DNA from: an uncultured Peptococcaceae bacterium
GTDB lineage: Bacteria > Bacillota > Desulfitobacteriia > Desulfitobacteriales > Syntrophobotulaceae
Length of the DNA stretch: 5,922 bases
Reading direction: 5' to 3'
NCBI GenBank assembly: GCA_937892995.1
Contig: CALBJS010000172.1
Location: 1-5,922, forward strand
The translations under genes and the position numbers were made by a program. Positions within the stretch are counted from its first letter, which is position 1, and every line of letters begins with the position of its first letter. Shown here one piece after another: positions 1-5,922 of this stretch. The notes beneath the pieces are model-generated. The model was not told where the DNA came from. It did not search any database and was given only the letters and a program-made list of their open reading frames with translations.

Positions 1-244
1 AAACTGATGCTGGGACATTATTAAGGACGGGATAAAGCGAAAATTTATTCAACCGGATACGGATTTCCGTCAAGTGCTCCTCAGTGTCCAAGCTTTATGC
101 CTCGCTTATTTTAATCGGCGGGAGATTGTTCAGCCTCTCTGGCAGGAAGATATGCTTTCTGAGGGGATGCTTGAGGCACGATTGCAGCATATTTTGGATC
201 TTATTTTCGATGGAATCTTTTGTCAGAAGGAGGCAACGGAGTAA
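1..244 (+). pseudogene. 3' part of a TetR/AcrR-family transcriptional regulator, apparently frameshifted near the left edge
   Basis: Codons from 8 to the TAA at 242-244 encode 78 residues that resemble the C-terminal ligand-binding and dimerisation half of TetR-family repressors. Features include an IIKDGI helix, then KFIQPDTD, a long hydrophobic helix ending CLAYFNRR, the PLW turn, and a last helix HILDLIFDGIF. The DNA-binding part lies left of the window. This frame meets a TGA at 5-7. The frame starting at base 1 reads KLML and then stops at 22-24. Dropping one G from the GGG at 12-14 joins them as KLMLDIIKDGI, a natural TetR helix, so a one-base insertion is likely, either real or a sequencing error. 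The stop overlaps the adaptor start by one base. In E. coli the TetR regulator CecR precedes the matching transporter genes, so local control of this operon is inferred. Family call is fairly sure; pseudogene status is not. Confidence 0.62.
227..233 (+). promoter_or_regulatory. ribosome binding site that fixes the adaptor start
   Basis: AAGGAGG lies 10 bases before the ATG at 244. An in-frame TTG at 220 could extend the protein by eight residues, but it lies before this site and would add a glycine-rich stretch ahead of the natural lysine-flanked membrane anchor. The site lies within the last codons of the TetR reading frame, so translation of the two genes is probably coupled. Confidence 0.75.
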
Positions 245-1311
245 TGAATACTTTAACTAAAATTAATACTAAAAAAGTCAGTGTTTTTATCCTATTTATA
301 GGGCTTATTATTGCAAGTCTACTTATCTTCAACCACTATTTTTATGCCCATGGGGTAGCCTTAGCCGCTGAACAGCAGAGTCTGACTACGACAGGAACAA
401 TTGAAGCTACTACTGTTATGGCTTCCTTCAAAGTTCCCGGTAGATTAGAAAAAGTACTAGTCGATGAGGGGCGCAAAGTTGAACTCGGACAAGAAATAGC
501 CTCCTTAGAGGGCCAGGAAATCAGTTCTGATGTTATCGCCGCCCAAGGAGCCTACGAGGCGGCGGTTGGCCAGGCTCAACAGGCAGCTAAGGCGGTGCCG
601 CTGGCAAGTCAGCAGGTAGAAAGCACGATCGCTCAGGTCCAGGCTAAAGCGGCTCAGGCTGAAATAGGAGTCAAAGATGCTAAGCTGGCCTCGGAACGAG
701 CCTTGAAGTTATTTGAAGCCGGAGCTATTCCGCAAAAGACGCTGGAAGATGCCACTAACGCTTATGACTTGGCACAAAACAAGTTAAAAGAAGCCCAAGC
801 AGGTCTTGATCAAGCTTTGTCCGCCCGCCTAAATGTACAAATAGCTCAGTCCCAATATCAAGCGGCCCAAGGGGTAGTCAAGCAAGCTAGTGGTGCTGTA
901 CAAAAAGCCGAAGCTTATCTTAACAACACCCATTTGGTTTCCCCGATGTCCGGCTACATCACCCAAAAATACCTCCAGCCGGGTGAAATGCTGAACGCGG
1001 GAACTCCGGTATTTGAGATTACGGATTTGGCCCAACCCTATGTAAACATTTACATTAGCGAAGATAAAATTGGGCGTGTTCAACTGAATCAAGAAGCGGA
1101 AATCACTGTGAGTGCCTTCCCGGACCGAGTTTTTAAGGGTCGGGTGGTCTTAATCAACGGTGCCGGAGAATTCGCTGTAAAAAAAGCGATCAATGAGCAG
1201 TATGAGCATGATATCCGGAGCTTTCAAGTCAAGATCGAGGTACCCAATCCGGATTTAGCCCTGAAGACAGGAATGACAGCCGGAGTTAAGATCATAGAGG
1301 GGGCAAAGTAG
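244..1311 (+). CDS. HlyD/MFP-family adaptor (membrane fusion protein) of an ABC exporter
   Basis: This 355-residue protein should be anchored in the membrane and form the extracytoplasmic adaptor of the transporter encoded downstream. Visible parts in order are a short basic N-terminus, one membrane segment at about 13-29, the first half of the biotinyl-lipoyl-like domain at about 58-92, and a long Ala/Gln/Lys-rich alpha-helical coiled-coil hairpin at about 95-225. The second lipoyl half follows at about 228-262 (LVSPMSGYI), then a beta-barrel to about 305, and a closing KTGMTAGVKI typical of the family. Length is usual for the YbhG/EmrA type. ATG 244 is chosen over TTG 220 because of the AGGAGG at 228-233. 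It overlaps the regulator stop and ends 2 bases before the ATPase start. The hairpin tip keeps the Arg and Leu of the TolC-contacting RLS motif but has Pro for Ser. Family is certain; substrate is unknown. Confidence 0.93.
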   Translation: MNTLTKINTKKVSVFILFIGLIIASLLIFNHYFYAHGVALAAEQQSLTTTGTIEATTVMASFKVPGRLEKVLVDEGRKVELGQEIASLEGQEISSDVIAAQGAYEAAVGQAQQAAKAVPLASQQVESTIAQVQAKAAQAEIGVKDAKLASERALKLFEAGAIPQKTLEDATNAYDLAQNKLKEAQAGLDQALSARLNVQIAQSQYQAAQGVVKQASGAVQKAEAYLNNTHLVSPMSGYITQKYLQPGEMLNAGTPVFEITDLAQPYVNIYISEDKIGRVQLNQEAEITVSAFPDRVFKGRVVLINGAGEFAVKKAINEQYEHDIRSFQVKIEVPNPDLALKTGMTAGVKIIEGAK

Positions 1312-1313
1312 AT

Positions 1314-1946
1314 ATGGAGCCGATCATTAAAGTTAATAAGCTCTCGCAAAAAATAGGCCGTAAGATGCTTCTAAAGGAGATATCTTTTGAGGTGTTGCCA
1401 GGAGAGTGTTTCGGCGTATTTGGTACCCGAGGAACAGGTAAGACTTCCCTCCTGCACATTTTAGCGGGAGTAGATCGCTTTACCTCCGGGCAAGTCGAAG
1501 TTCTGGGCTCGAATATTAGAAAAACAGAAAAGTTTAAGCACGACTTGGGACTTGTTACCCAAGAGAGAAGCTTGTTTCCGGATCTGACGGTGGCTGAAAA
1601 TCTTGACTTTATTGCGGCTTTGAAAAAAGCCTCTAAAGCAGATGTCTGTGAGATGATTGAACGTTATGAACTCAACGAACTTCTAGCTGAACCGGTCACT
1701 GTCTTAGATACCATGGGAGTTTTTCAGCGACTTTCCCTCGCTTGTGCCATGCTTAATAGTCCAAAATTATTAATCGCCGATGAAATTATTAAAGATATTG
1801 ATTTGTATTCACGTAATCTGATCTTAAGAGAGCTGCAACAATTCCAAGCTGAAGGAGGAACCTGTGTTTATGCCTTCAGTAATATCGCCTTTTGCGGCTA
1901 TATGAGCAAAGTGGGTTGGAATTATAACAGCGGTATGTTATATTGA
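1314..1946 (+). CDS. ABC transporter ATP-binding subunit, short and degenerate
   Basis: This 210-residue cytoplasmic nucleotide-binding domain should drive the two downstream permeases. Walker A is GTRGTGKT (37-44), the Q-loop glutamine is Q83, and Walker B is LLIADE with D156 and E157. The D-loop aspartate is D163. Several conserved positions are lost. The signature LSGGM is DTMGV (132-136), the proline after the Walker B glutamate is I158, the H-loop histidine is N190, and the A-loop aromatic is I14. The protein stops at the end of the core domain, without the tail of about 80-100 residues common in drug-export ATPases. E. coli YbhF, from the matching locus, is a fusion of two such domains, whereas only one is present here. 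A GAGGGGG at 1297-1303 precedes the ATG, which starts 2 bases after the adaptor stop. Fold and family are clear. Whether it hydrolyses ATP alone is doubtful; it may be a regulatory half that needs a partner, or a decaying subunit. Confidence 0.88.
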   Translation: MEPIIKVNKLSQKIGRKMLLKEISFEVLPGECFGVFGTRGTGKTSLLHILAGVDRFTSGQVEVLGSNIRKTEKFKHDLGLVTQERSLFPDLTVAENLDFIAALKKASKADVCEMIERYELNELLAEPVTVLDTMGVFQRLSLACAMLNSPKLLIADEIIKDIDLYSRNLILRELQQFQAEGGTCVYAFSNIAFCGYMSKVGWNYNSGMLY

Positions 1947-2019
1947 AATTGGAGCCATTGTGCCCAAGCGGAATGGAACAGGCAGGAGAAATTTTATACA
2001 GAACAGAGTGGATGTCATC

Positions 2020-3180
2020 ATGTTTAGTCAGAGTCGGGCAATTATGAAGCGTGAGCTATCCTACATGTGGCGGGATAAGGGTTTGCGTAATATTTTACTT
2101 ATCGTTCCGCTGCTGGGGTTGCTTCTGTTCGTAGGTGTCTATAGCTACCAGCGGGTGGACAATATTTCAACGGCGATTGTGGACTTGGATAAGAGCAGTG
2201 CCAGTCAACAGGTTATTACCGGCCTGAAGAATTCTCAAGATTTACAGGTCATTGCTTATCCCAACAACTATGATCACCTAAGGGAGTTGATCAAAAAAGG
2301 GGAAGTGATTGTGGGCGTAGTCATTCCTGAGAATTATGGTAAAGATGTCGCTTTAGGGCACCAGACCAAGGTAGCCGTGCTGATTGACGGCACGAACATG
2401 ATTTATGCCACCAACGCTACAAGTGCGATTTTAACGGTTACCCGGACCCTGGGGGCCGAGATCGGAATAAAGACCTTAATCGCTCAGGGAATCCAACCGA
2501 ACCAAGCCCTGGAGGCGTATCAGTCCATCGAATTTCGAGAAGAAGCCTGGTTTAATCCCACCATGAATTATGCTTATTTTCTGGTGCTGGCCTTTGCGTT
2601 AAATATGTGGCAACAATGCTGCACCCTTACTTCCTGTATGAATATTATTGGTGAGAATGGGGTTCGCAGCTGGCTGCAGATAAAGGCCTCCGGAATGTCC
2701 ACGCTGAAGCTGTTTTTCTGTAAGTCTCTCGTCCATATTGGCATTTTTATGCTGATGGTCTTGCCCGTCTATTTCTTTGCCTTTGGGATCTTTCGGTTTC
2801 CTCTGACCAGCGGATGGCCGCTCCTTCTATTATTTACCTTTGTCTTTACCATTAGTCTGCACAGCCTGGGTACGCTCATGTCCAGTATTTCCGGGAATGC
2901 GGTTAATGCTACCCGTTTTGGGATGGTTATCGCCTTGCCTTCCTTTGTAATCTCAGGTTTTACCTGGCCCCTGGAAACAATGCCGCAATGGTTTCAGCCT
3001 CTGGCTTGGATTCTTCCCCAGACTTGGTTCTTTCAGGGGATAAACTATCTTACCTTTAAAAACCAGGGTTGGGAATTTATGAGTCGTTATATTTTCGTTC
3101 TGGGGCTTATGGCCGTTCTCTTCTATAGTGCGGCGGCTCTGTATGCACACAGTGTTAAAACACTTTTCAGAAAGGGGTGA
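2020..3180 (+). CDS. ABC-2 family transporter permease, first of two
   Basis: This 386-residue membrane protein resembles the YbhS/YbhR/YhhJ permeases (ABC2_membrane_3). It has one membrane helix at about 24-42, then a large extracytoplasmic domain at about 45-180 containing AIVDLDKSS, VVIPENY and IDGTNMIYA. Five more helices follow at about 184-209, 231-256, 265-290, 299-315 and 358-380. WFNPT before the second helix and VISGFTWP near the fifth are hallmarks of the family. The start is uncertain. ATG 2020 gives the usual short N-terminus leading into MKREL, but its ribosome site is weak. GTG 1960 is in frame, has GGAG at 1951-1954, and would add 20 basic residues unlike a permease N-terminus. 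The gene is paralogous to the next one, and the two probably form the heterodimeric channel. Three cysteines (C200, C201, C206) cluster in the second helix. Confidence 0.9.
   Translation: MFSQSRAIMKRELSYMWRDKGLRNILLIVPLLGLLLFVGVYSYQRVDNISTAIVDLDKSSASQQVITGLKNSQDLQVIAYPNNYDHLRELIKKGEVIVGVVIPENYGKDVALGHQTKVAVLIDGTNMIYATNATSAILTVTRTLGAEIGIKTLIAQGIQPNQALEAYQSIEFREEAWFNPTMNYAYFLVLAFALNMWQQCCTLTSCMNIIGENGVRSWLQIKASGMSTLKLFFCKSLVHIGIFMLMVLPVYFFAFGIFRFPLTSGWPLLLLFTFVFTISLHSLGTLMSSISGNAVNATRFGMVIALPSFVISGFTWPLETMPQWFQPLAWILPQTWFFQGINYLTFKNQGWEFMSRYIFVLGLMAVLFYSAAALYAHSVKTLFRKG
3171..3180 (+). promoter_or_regulatory. ribosome binding site for the second permease, within the end of the first
   Basis: AAAGGGGTGA matches the anti-Shine-Dalgarno complement AAGGAGGTGA closely and lies 5 bases before the GTG at 3186. 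An earlier in-frame GTG at 3177 is inside this site, so GTG 3186 is the better start. The site overlaps the last codons and stop of the first permease, so the two are likely translated in a coupled way and in similar amounts. Confidence 0.7.
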
Positions 3181-3185
3181 TTGAC

Positions 3186-4376
3186 GTGAAACAGATCCTG
3201 AATATTGCTCATTATGAGGTCGTTCATATTTTTAAAGACCTGATTCTTTTCTTGATTGTTTTCGCTGCCCCACTCCTTTATGCAGCCTTATTTGGCATGA
3301 TTTATATCTCCGGTACCCTGCAACATGTACCCCTCGGGATTGTTGATCTTGATCATTCCGCGGAAAGCAGAGCGGTAGTCTCGGCTTTTGAGAACGCCGC
3401 TAACTTTCAAGTGATTCCGGAAGTGAATACCTATGCAGGCTTAGAGGAAGGAATGAAAAACGGTGCGGTTCGGGCAGGAGTCGTGATTCCAAAAGACTAT
3501 TCCCAGAAGTTATCTCAGCATCAGCTCACGCAGATTTTGACCGTCTATGATAGTTCTAATCTGATTTATGGATATAATACGCGTAAGTATTTTCAAACAG
3601 TGCTCAATACTTTTAGTGCGGAGCATACCGCTGCCTATCTGGGTGGGCTGGGCATGACCAAGCAGGAAATCACCAATGTTATGGATGCAGTCTCCTTTCG
3701 TATGCAGGTTTGGTATAATCCGACTTTCAGTTATGTTACATTTCTCTTTATGGGTTTAGTCATCATGATCCTGCACCAAATCGGTCTTTTGAGCATCGGT
3801 CTGACGGTTACCCGGGAGAAGGAACGGAATTCTTGGATCCAGTTTCTATGTGCTGCAGTACCCCAATGGAAGATTTTTTTGGGTAAAGCCTTGCCTTATT
3901 TTATTGCCAACTTTTTTAACTACGGCTTATTATTATGGATATCCGCCAGGTTTGTGAACGTCAAGATCGGAGGTTCACTGGCTTTGATTCTTTTGCTGGG
4001 CTTGCTCTTTAACGTGATTCTTGTCTCTCTGGGGTTTATTATTTCCCTCTATGCTCCCAATTCTTTGCAGGTGACCCGTTATCTGATGCTGCTGTCGGTT
4101 CCGCTTTTTGTAATTTCCGGCTACACCTGGCCCGCCACCCATATTCCGATGGTCCTGAATGGATTGGCTCGACTTATGCCTTACACCTGGATGGCCGAAG
4201 GATTCCGCCTGGCTACGGTAAAGGGCTTGGGATTTGATTATCTGAGCACCACAATTCTGGTGATGACCATCATGGCCGCCATAACTACTTGCTTCGCCTT
4301 AAGCGTTACAGAGGGACGTTTCCTTTGTACCGCCAGGGCAAAATCTAGGTTAATAAAGATTCTATACAGGCGATGA
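3186..4376 (+). CDS. ABC-2 family transporter permease, second of two
   Basis: This 396-residue membrane protein is a paralogue of the preceding permease and has the same layout. One helix lies at about 18-42, followed by an extracytoplasmic domain at about 45-178 (GIVDLDHSA, GVVIPKDY, YDSSNLIYG), then the WYNPTFSY motif. Further helices lie at about 185-209, 233-255, 264-288, 299-315 and 354-375, with VISGYTWP near the fifth. The cytoplasmic loop TREKERNSW (209-217) corresponds to the REKE(R/H)GT coupling segment that contacts the ATPase in this family, with Asn-Ser-Trp in place of Gly-Thr. GTG 3186 is chosen for the strong ribosome site at 3171-3180; GTG 3177 would add three residues and overlap the first permease by 4 bases. 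It is the last gene of the operon and ends 22 bases from the stop of the converging amidase gene. Family is certain; the exported compound is unknown. Confidence 0.91.
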   Translation: MKQILNIAHYEVVHIFKDLILFLIVFAAPLLYAALFGMIYISGTLQHVPLGIVDLDHSAESRAVVSAFENAANFQVIPEVNTYAGLEEGMKNGAVRAGVVIPKDYSQKLSQHQLTQILTVYDSSNLIYGYNTRKYFQTVLNTFSAEHTAAYLGGLGMTKQEITNVMDAVSFRMQVWYNPTFSYVTFLFMGLVIMILHQIGLLSIGLTVTREKERNSWIQFLCAAVPQWKIFLGKALPYFIANFFNYGLLLWISARFVNVKIGGSLALILLLGLLFNVILVSLGFIISLYAPNSLQVTRYLMLLSVPLFVISGYTWPATHIPMVLNGLARLMPYTWMAEGFRLATVKGLGFDYLSTTILVMTIMAAITTCFALSVTEGRFLCTARAKSRLIKILYRR

Positions 4377-4398
4377 GGATTCCTTAAATGTTAGGGTA

Positions 4399-5922
4399 TC
4401 AGGGGGCGTTAAAATATTCGTTAATGCCATGAAAGATAGCCGTTGCAGCATTTTTCTGGAATATAGAGTTTTGCAGCCTTGTCTCCTCATATGAATTGGA
4501 AATATAAGCCACCTCAATCAAAACGGAGGGCACCTTTGTATTCCGCAAGACATAGTAATTTTCTTTTCTAACCCCTAGATTATACGTATTGACTGTCCCG
4601 ATAATCGAATTTAGCATAGCATTAGCCAGCTTGGCACTTTGATTTGCTTTGGGGTTTTGAACCGAATAAAAAACCATGGTACCTCTCATATCCGGATTAG
4701 AAATAGCATTATTATGAATAGAGATAAATAAGTCGGGCTCATCGTTATTAGCTATGGCTACCCGAGCCTGTAAATCGGCGTTCACCGTGTAATTTGAAGC
4801 AACCGAAACATCCGTTTTTCTGGTCATGCTAACCGTTGCTCCGGCTTCTGTCAGGATATCGTTTAAATATAAAGCAATCGCAAGATTGTTATCTTTTTCA
4901 TACGTACAACTCGGACCAATAGCCCCTGTATCCGGGCCTCCGTGCCCCGGATCGATTAAGATTTTCTTCCCTTTCAGAACATCGTCCGTGATTCCTTGGA
5001 AGGGGTCAATAAGTACTTCTTTGGCGGGATCATAGGTTGCTGGAGAATCAGGCTCGTTAAGCGAAGAAGGTAACGAGGGAAAATCTTTAAGATTCTCCGG
5101 ATATCGGGAAGAGGCTTTTCCCTCAATAATATTTTGGGTATGGGCACTAATCACGCCGGATCCGCCTAAAATATACACTTTGCCATTAGGACTTAAATCA
5201 ATCGGTTCTAAACCCCCTGAGCCTAAACCGTCACTTCCTTCGGTCAGAATGGTGACGTATTCAGCATAAACCCATCCGACCGTATCCCGATAGTTTATCT
5301 TATACCAATCCTTCTGCTCATCGGCAATGGTTACCGTGGCCCCTTGGGGAATTGTCGTCAGAATCTCTGCCGTTGTTGAGGGACTTTCCCTGAGATTCAA
5401 CCCTCCTGAAGCCGTGATCTTCCCTTGTTTATAGGTTAGTACAATGTTTACATAACTGGCTGATATCCATCCGTCCTTATTCTGATACGTTGTTTTATAC
5501 CATTGACCTTGTTGGCCTGTGATCTCTACCGTTGAGCCTCCCGGTATGGTTAGCAGTACTTTCCCCGCTGCCGATGGCGTATCCCGGAGATTCAAGCCGA
5601 CGGAAGCGGTAATCTTCCCCCGTCCGCTATTTGTAGTAACCATTGAGGGTTCGACTTTCATATGTTCCCGCATGGTACTGTAAACCGCGGGAGGAATATC
5701 TTCTTTGGCAGTCAGTAAAAGGGGGGCTTTTCGTTTGGAGGCGAGGACCGTCCCGGCTATTGCATCAGGAAAGGTCATACCGGATGCTAAGAATAGATCA
5801 TCCGATTCAACTGCATCTTGCATATAGGCAACTACTTTGGCATTTGTTTCATATCTATCCCGGCCGCCTAAACGGGTCTCTATGGTTAGATTAATTTGGT
5901 TTAAAGACTCGGCAGGAACAAC
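4399..5922 (-). CDS. N-acetylmuramoyl-L-alanine amidase (Amidase_3) with CWB2 and tandem SH3b wall-binding domains, N-terminus outside the window
   Basis: This secreted enzyme should cleave the bond between N-acetylmuramic acid and L-alanine in peptidoglycan. The visible part is 507 codons, and its frame stays open to the right edge, so the ATG at 5823 is internal. Residues 1-10 look like the end of one CWB2 repeat. Residues 17-93 begin another, with RLGGRDRYET and FPDAIAG. Two SH3b domains lie at about 102-159 and 167-226, each with a GLNLR(D/E)(T/S)P strand. The closing CWB2 strand VYILGGSGVIS follows at 249-259, then a Pro/Ser-rich linker. The Amidase_3 catalytic domain covers about 320-507. 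Zinc ligands are H327 (DPGHGG), E342 (YEKDNN) and H403 (SIHNN), and the catalytic glutamate is E470 (VLIEVAYIS). All are intact, so it is probably active. CWB2 repeats bind anionic wall polymers and SH3b domains bind peptidoglycan. The signal peptide and promoter lie beyond the window. It is transcribed toward the transporter operon and shows no functional link to it. Confidence 0.93.
   Translation of the reverse strand, partial: VVPAESLNQINLTIETRLGGRDRYETNAKVVAYMQDAVESDDLFLASGMTFPDAIAGTVLASKRKAPLLLTAKEDIPPAVYSTMREHMKVEPSMVTTNSGRGKITASVGLNLRDTPSAAGKVLLTIPGGSTVEITGQQGQWYKTTYQNKDGWISASYVNIVLTYKQGKITASGGLNLRESPSTTAEILTTIPQGATVTIADEQKDWYKINYRDTVGWVYAEYVTILTEGSDGLGSGGLEPIDLSPNGKVYILGGSGVISAHTQNIIEGKASSRYPENLKDFPSLPSSLNEPDSPATYDPAKEVLIDPFQGITDDVLKGKKILIDPGHGGPDTGAIGPSCTYEKDNNLAIALYLNDILTEAGATVSMTRKTDVSVASNYTVNADLQARVAIANNDEPDLFISIHNNAISNPDMRGTMVFYSVQNPKANQSAKLANAMLNSIIGTVNTYNLGVRKENYYVLRNTKVPSVLIEVAYISNSYEETRLQNSIFQKNAATAIFHGINEYFNAP
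5116..5875 (-). other. CWB2 (cell wall binding repeat 2) split by an SH3b insertion
   Basis: The N-terminal segment of the repeat is at about 5644-5875 (RLGGRDRYET through the helix TMREHMKV). The expected next strand, KVYILGGSG followed by VISAHTQNIIEG, appears only at 5116-5181. About 155 codons carrying two SH3b domains lie between. Joining the two parts gives a repeat of normal length and order. This split reading is from pattern matching by eye. Confidence 0.7.
5245..5619 (-). repeat. two tandem SH3b (SH3_3) domain repeats in the amidase
   Basis: The two copies lie at about 5440-5619 and 5245-5424. Both begin GKITAS(V/G)GLNLR and continue with a TIP.G(S/A)TV strand, then WYK, then GW(I/V), and end in a (S/E)YV strand. 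The copies are alike in protein but clearly diverged in DNA, so the duplication is old. Confidence 0.85.

Noticed and set aside
829..1092. Open frame of 87 codons on the - strand inside the adaptor gene
   Set aside because: It lies wholly antisense to a certain HlyD gene, has no ribosome site and resembles no family.
1960..2019. GTG 1960 as the start of the first permease
   Set aside because: It has a GGAG 5 bases upstream and cannot be excluded, but the added 20 residues look like translated spacer, while ATG 2020 gives the normal family N-terminus.
2953..3150. Open frame of 65 codons on the - strand inside the first permease
   Set aside because: It is antisense to the conserved ISGFTWP region and its protein is low in recognisable structure.
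4405..4428. Inverted repeat GGCGTTAA / TTAATGCC as a terminator of the transporter operon
   Set aside because: The stem is AT-rich with one G-U pair, no T-run follows, and it lies within the coding end of the amidase gene.
4826..5035. Open frame on the + strand opposite the amidase catalytic domain
   Set aside because: It is a shadow of the zinc-site coding region, with no start signal or family resemblance.
5821..5823. ATG at 5823 as the start of the amidase
   Set aside because: The frame continues upstream with the CWB2 motif GGRDRYET and stays open to the window edge, and there is no signal peptide after this ATG.
5643..5894. Open frame on the + strand opposite the CWB2 segment
   Set aside because: It is antisense to clear CWB2 coding sequence and its translation looks random, rich in Arg, Leu and Trp.
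1..5922. CRISPR arrays, insertion sequences, tRNA or rRNA genes, riboswitches
   Set aside because: I saw no regular short repeats, transposase motifs, terminal repeats or structured RNA signatures; the window is almost fully protein coding.

Overview
The window holds the 3' part of a TetR-type regulator, a four-gene ABC-2 export cassette on the + strand, and most of a large cell-wall amidase gene converging on it from the - strand. Almost every base is coding, and no stretch over 300 bases lacks a gene. AT-leaning but mixed codon use, strong AGGAGG-type ribosome binding sites, GTG starts, and an amidase carrying SH3b and CWB2 wall-binding modules point to a Firmicute (Bacillota). My best guess is a Desulfosporosinus/Desulfitobacterium-like clostridium. 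The genus is inference from style and domain content, not from a marker gene.

Left part (1-4376, + strand). The order is TetR regulator, HlyD-family adaptor, ABC ATPase, ABC-2 permease A, ABC-2 permease B. It is the same as the E. coli cecR-ybhG-ybhF-ybhS-ybhR locus. Junctions are tight: a 1-base overlap, then 2 bases, then 13 or 73 bases depending on start choice, then about 5 bases. One transcript starting left of the window is therefore likely. The two permeases would form the membrane channel, the ATPase would drive it, and the adaptor would extend it outside the membrane. The regulator would control the set in response to a ligand, probably a drug-like or toxic compound. Two parts look damaged or diverged. 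The regulator frame is broken by what looks like one extra G at 12-14. The only ATPase is a short 210-residue domain that keeps Walker A, the Q-loop and Walker B but has lost the signature motif, the H-loop histidine and the A-loop aromatic.

Right part (4399-5922, - strand). This is the C-terminal 507 codons of an Amidase_3 N-acetylmuramoyl-L-alanine amidase, running off the right edge. All zinc and catalytic residues are present. Its architecture is the most unusual thing here: two tandem SH3b domains appear to sit inside a CWB2 wall-binding repeat and split it in two. The amidase and the transporter converge with only 22 bases between their stop codons and no clear terminator. Nothing in the sequence links them functionally.
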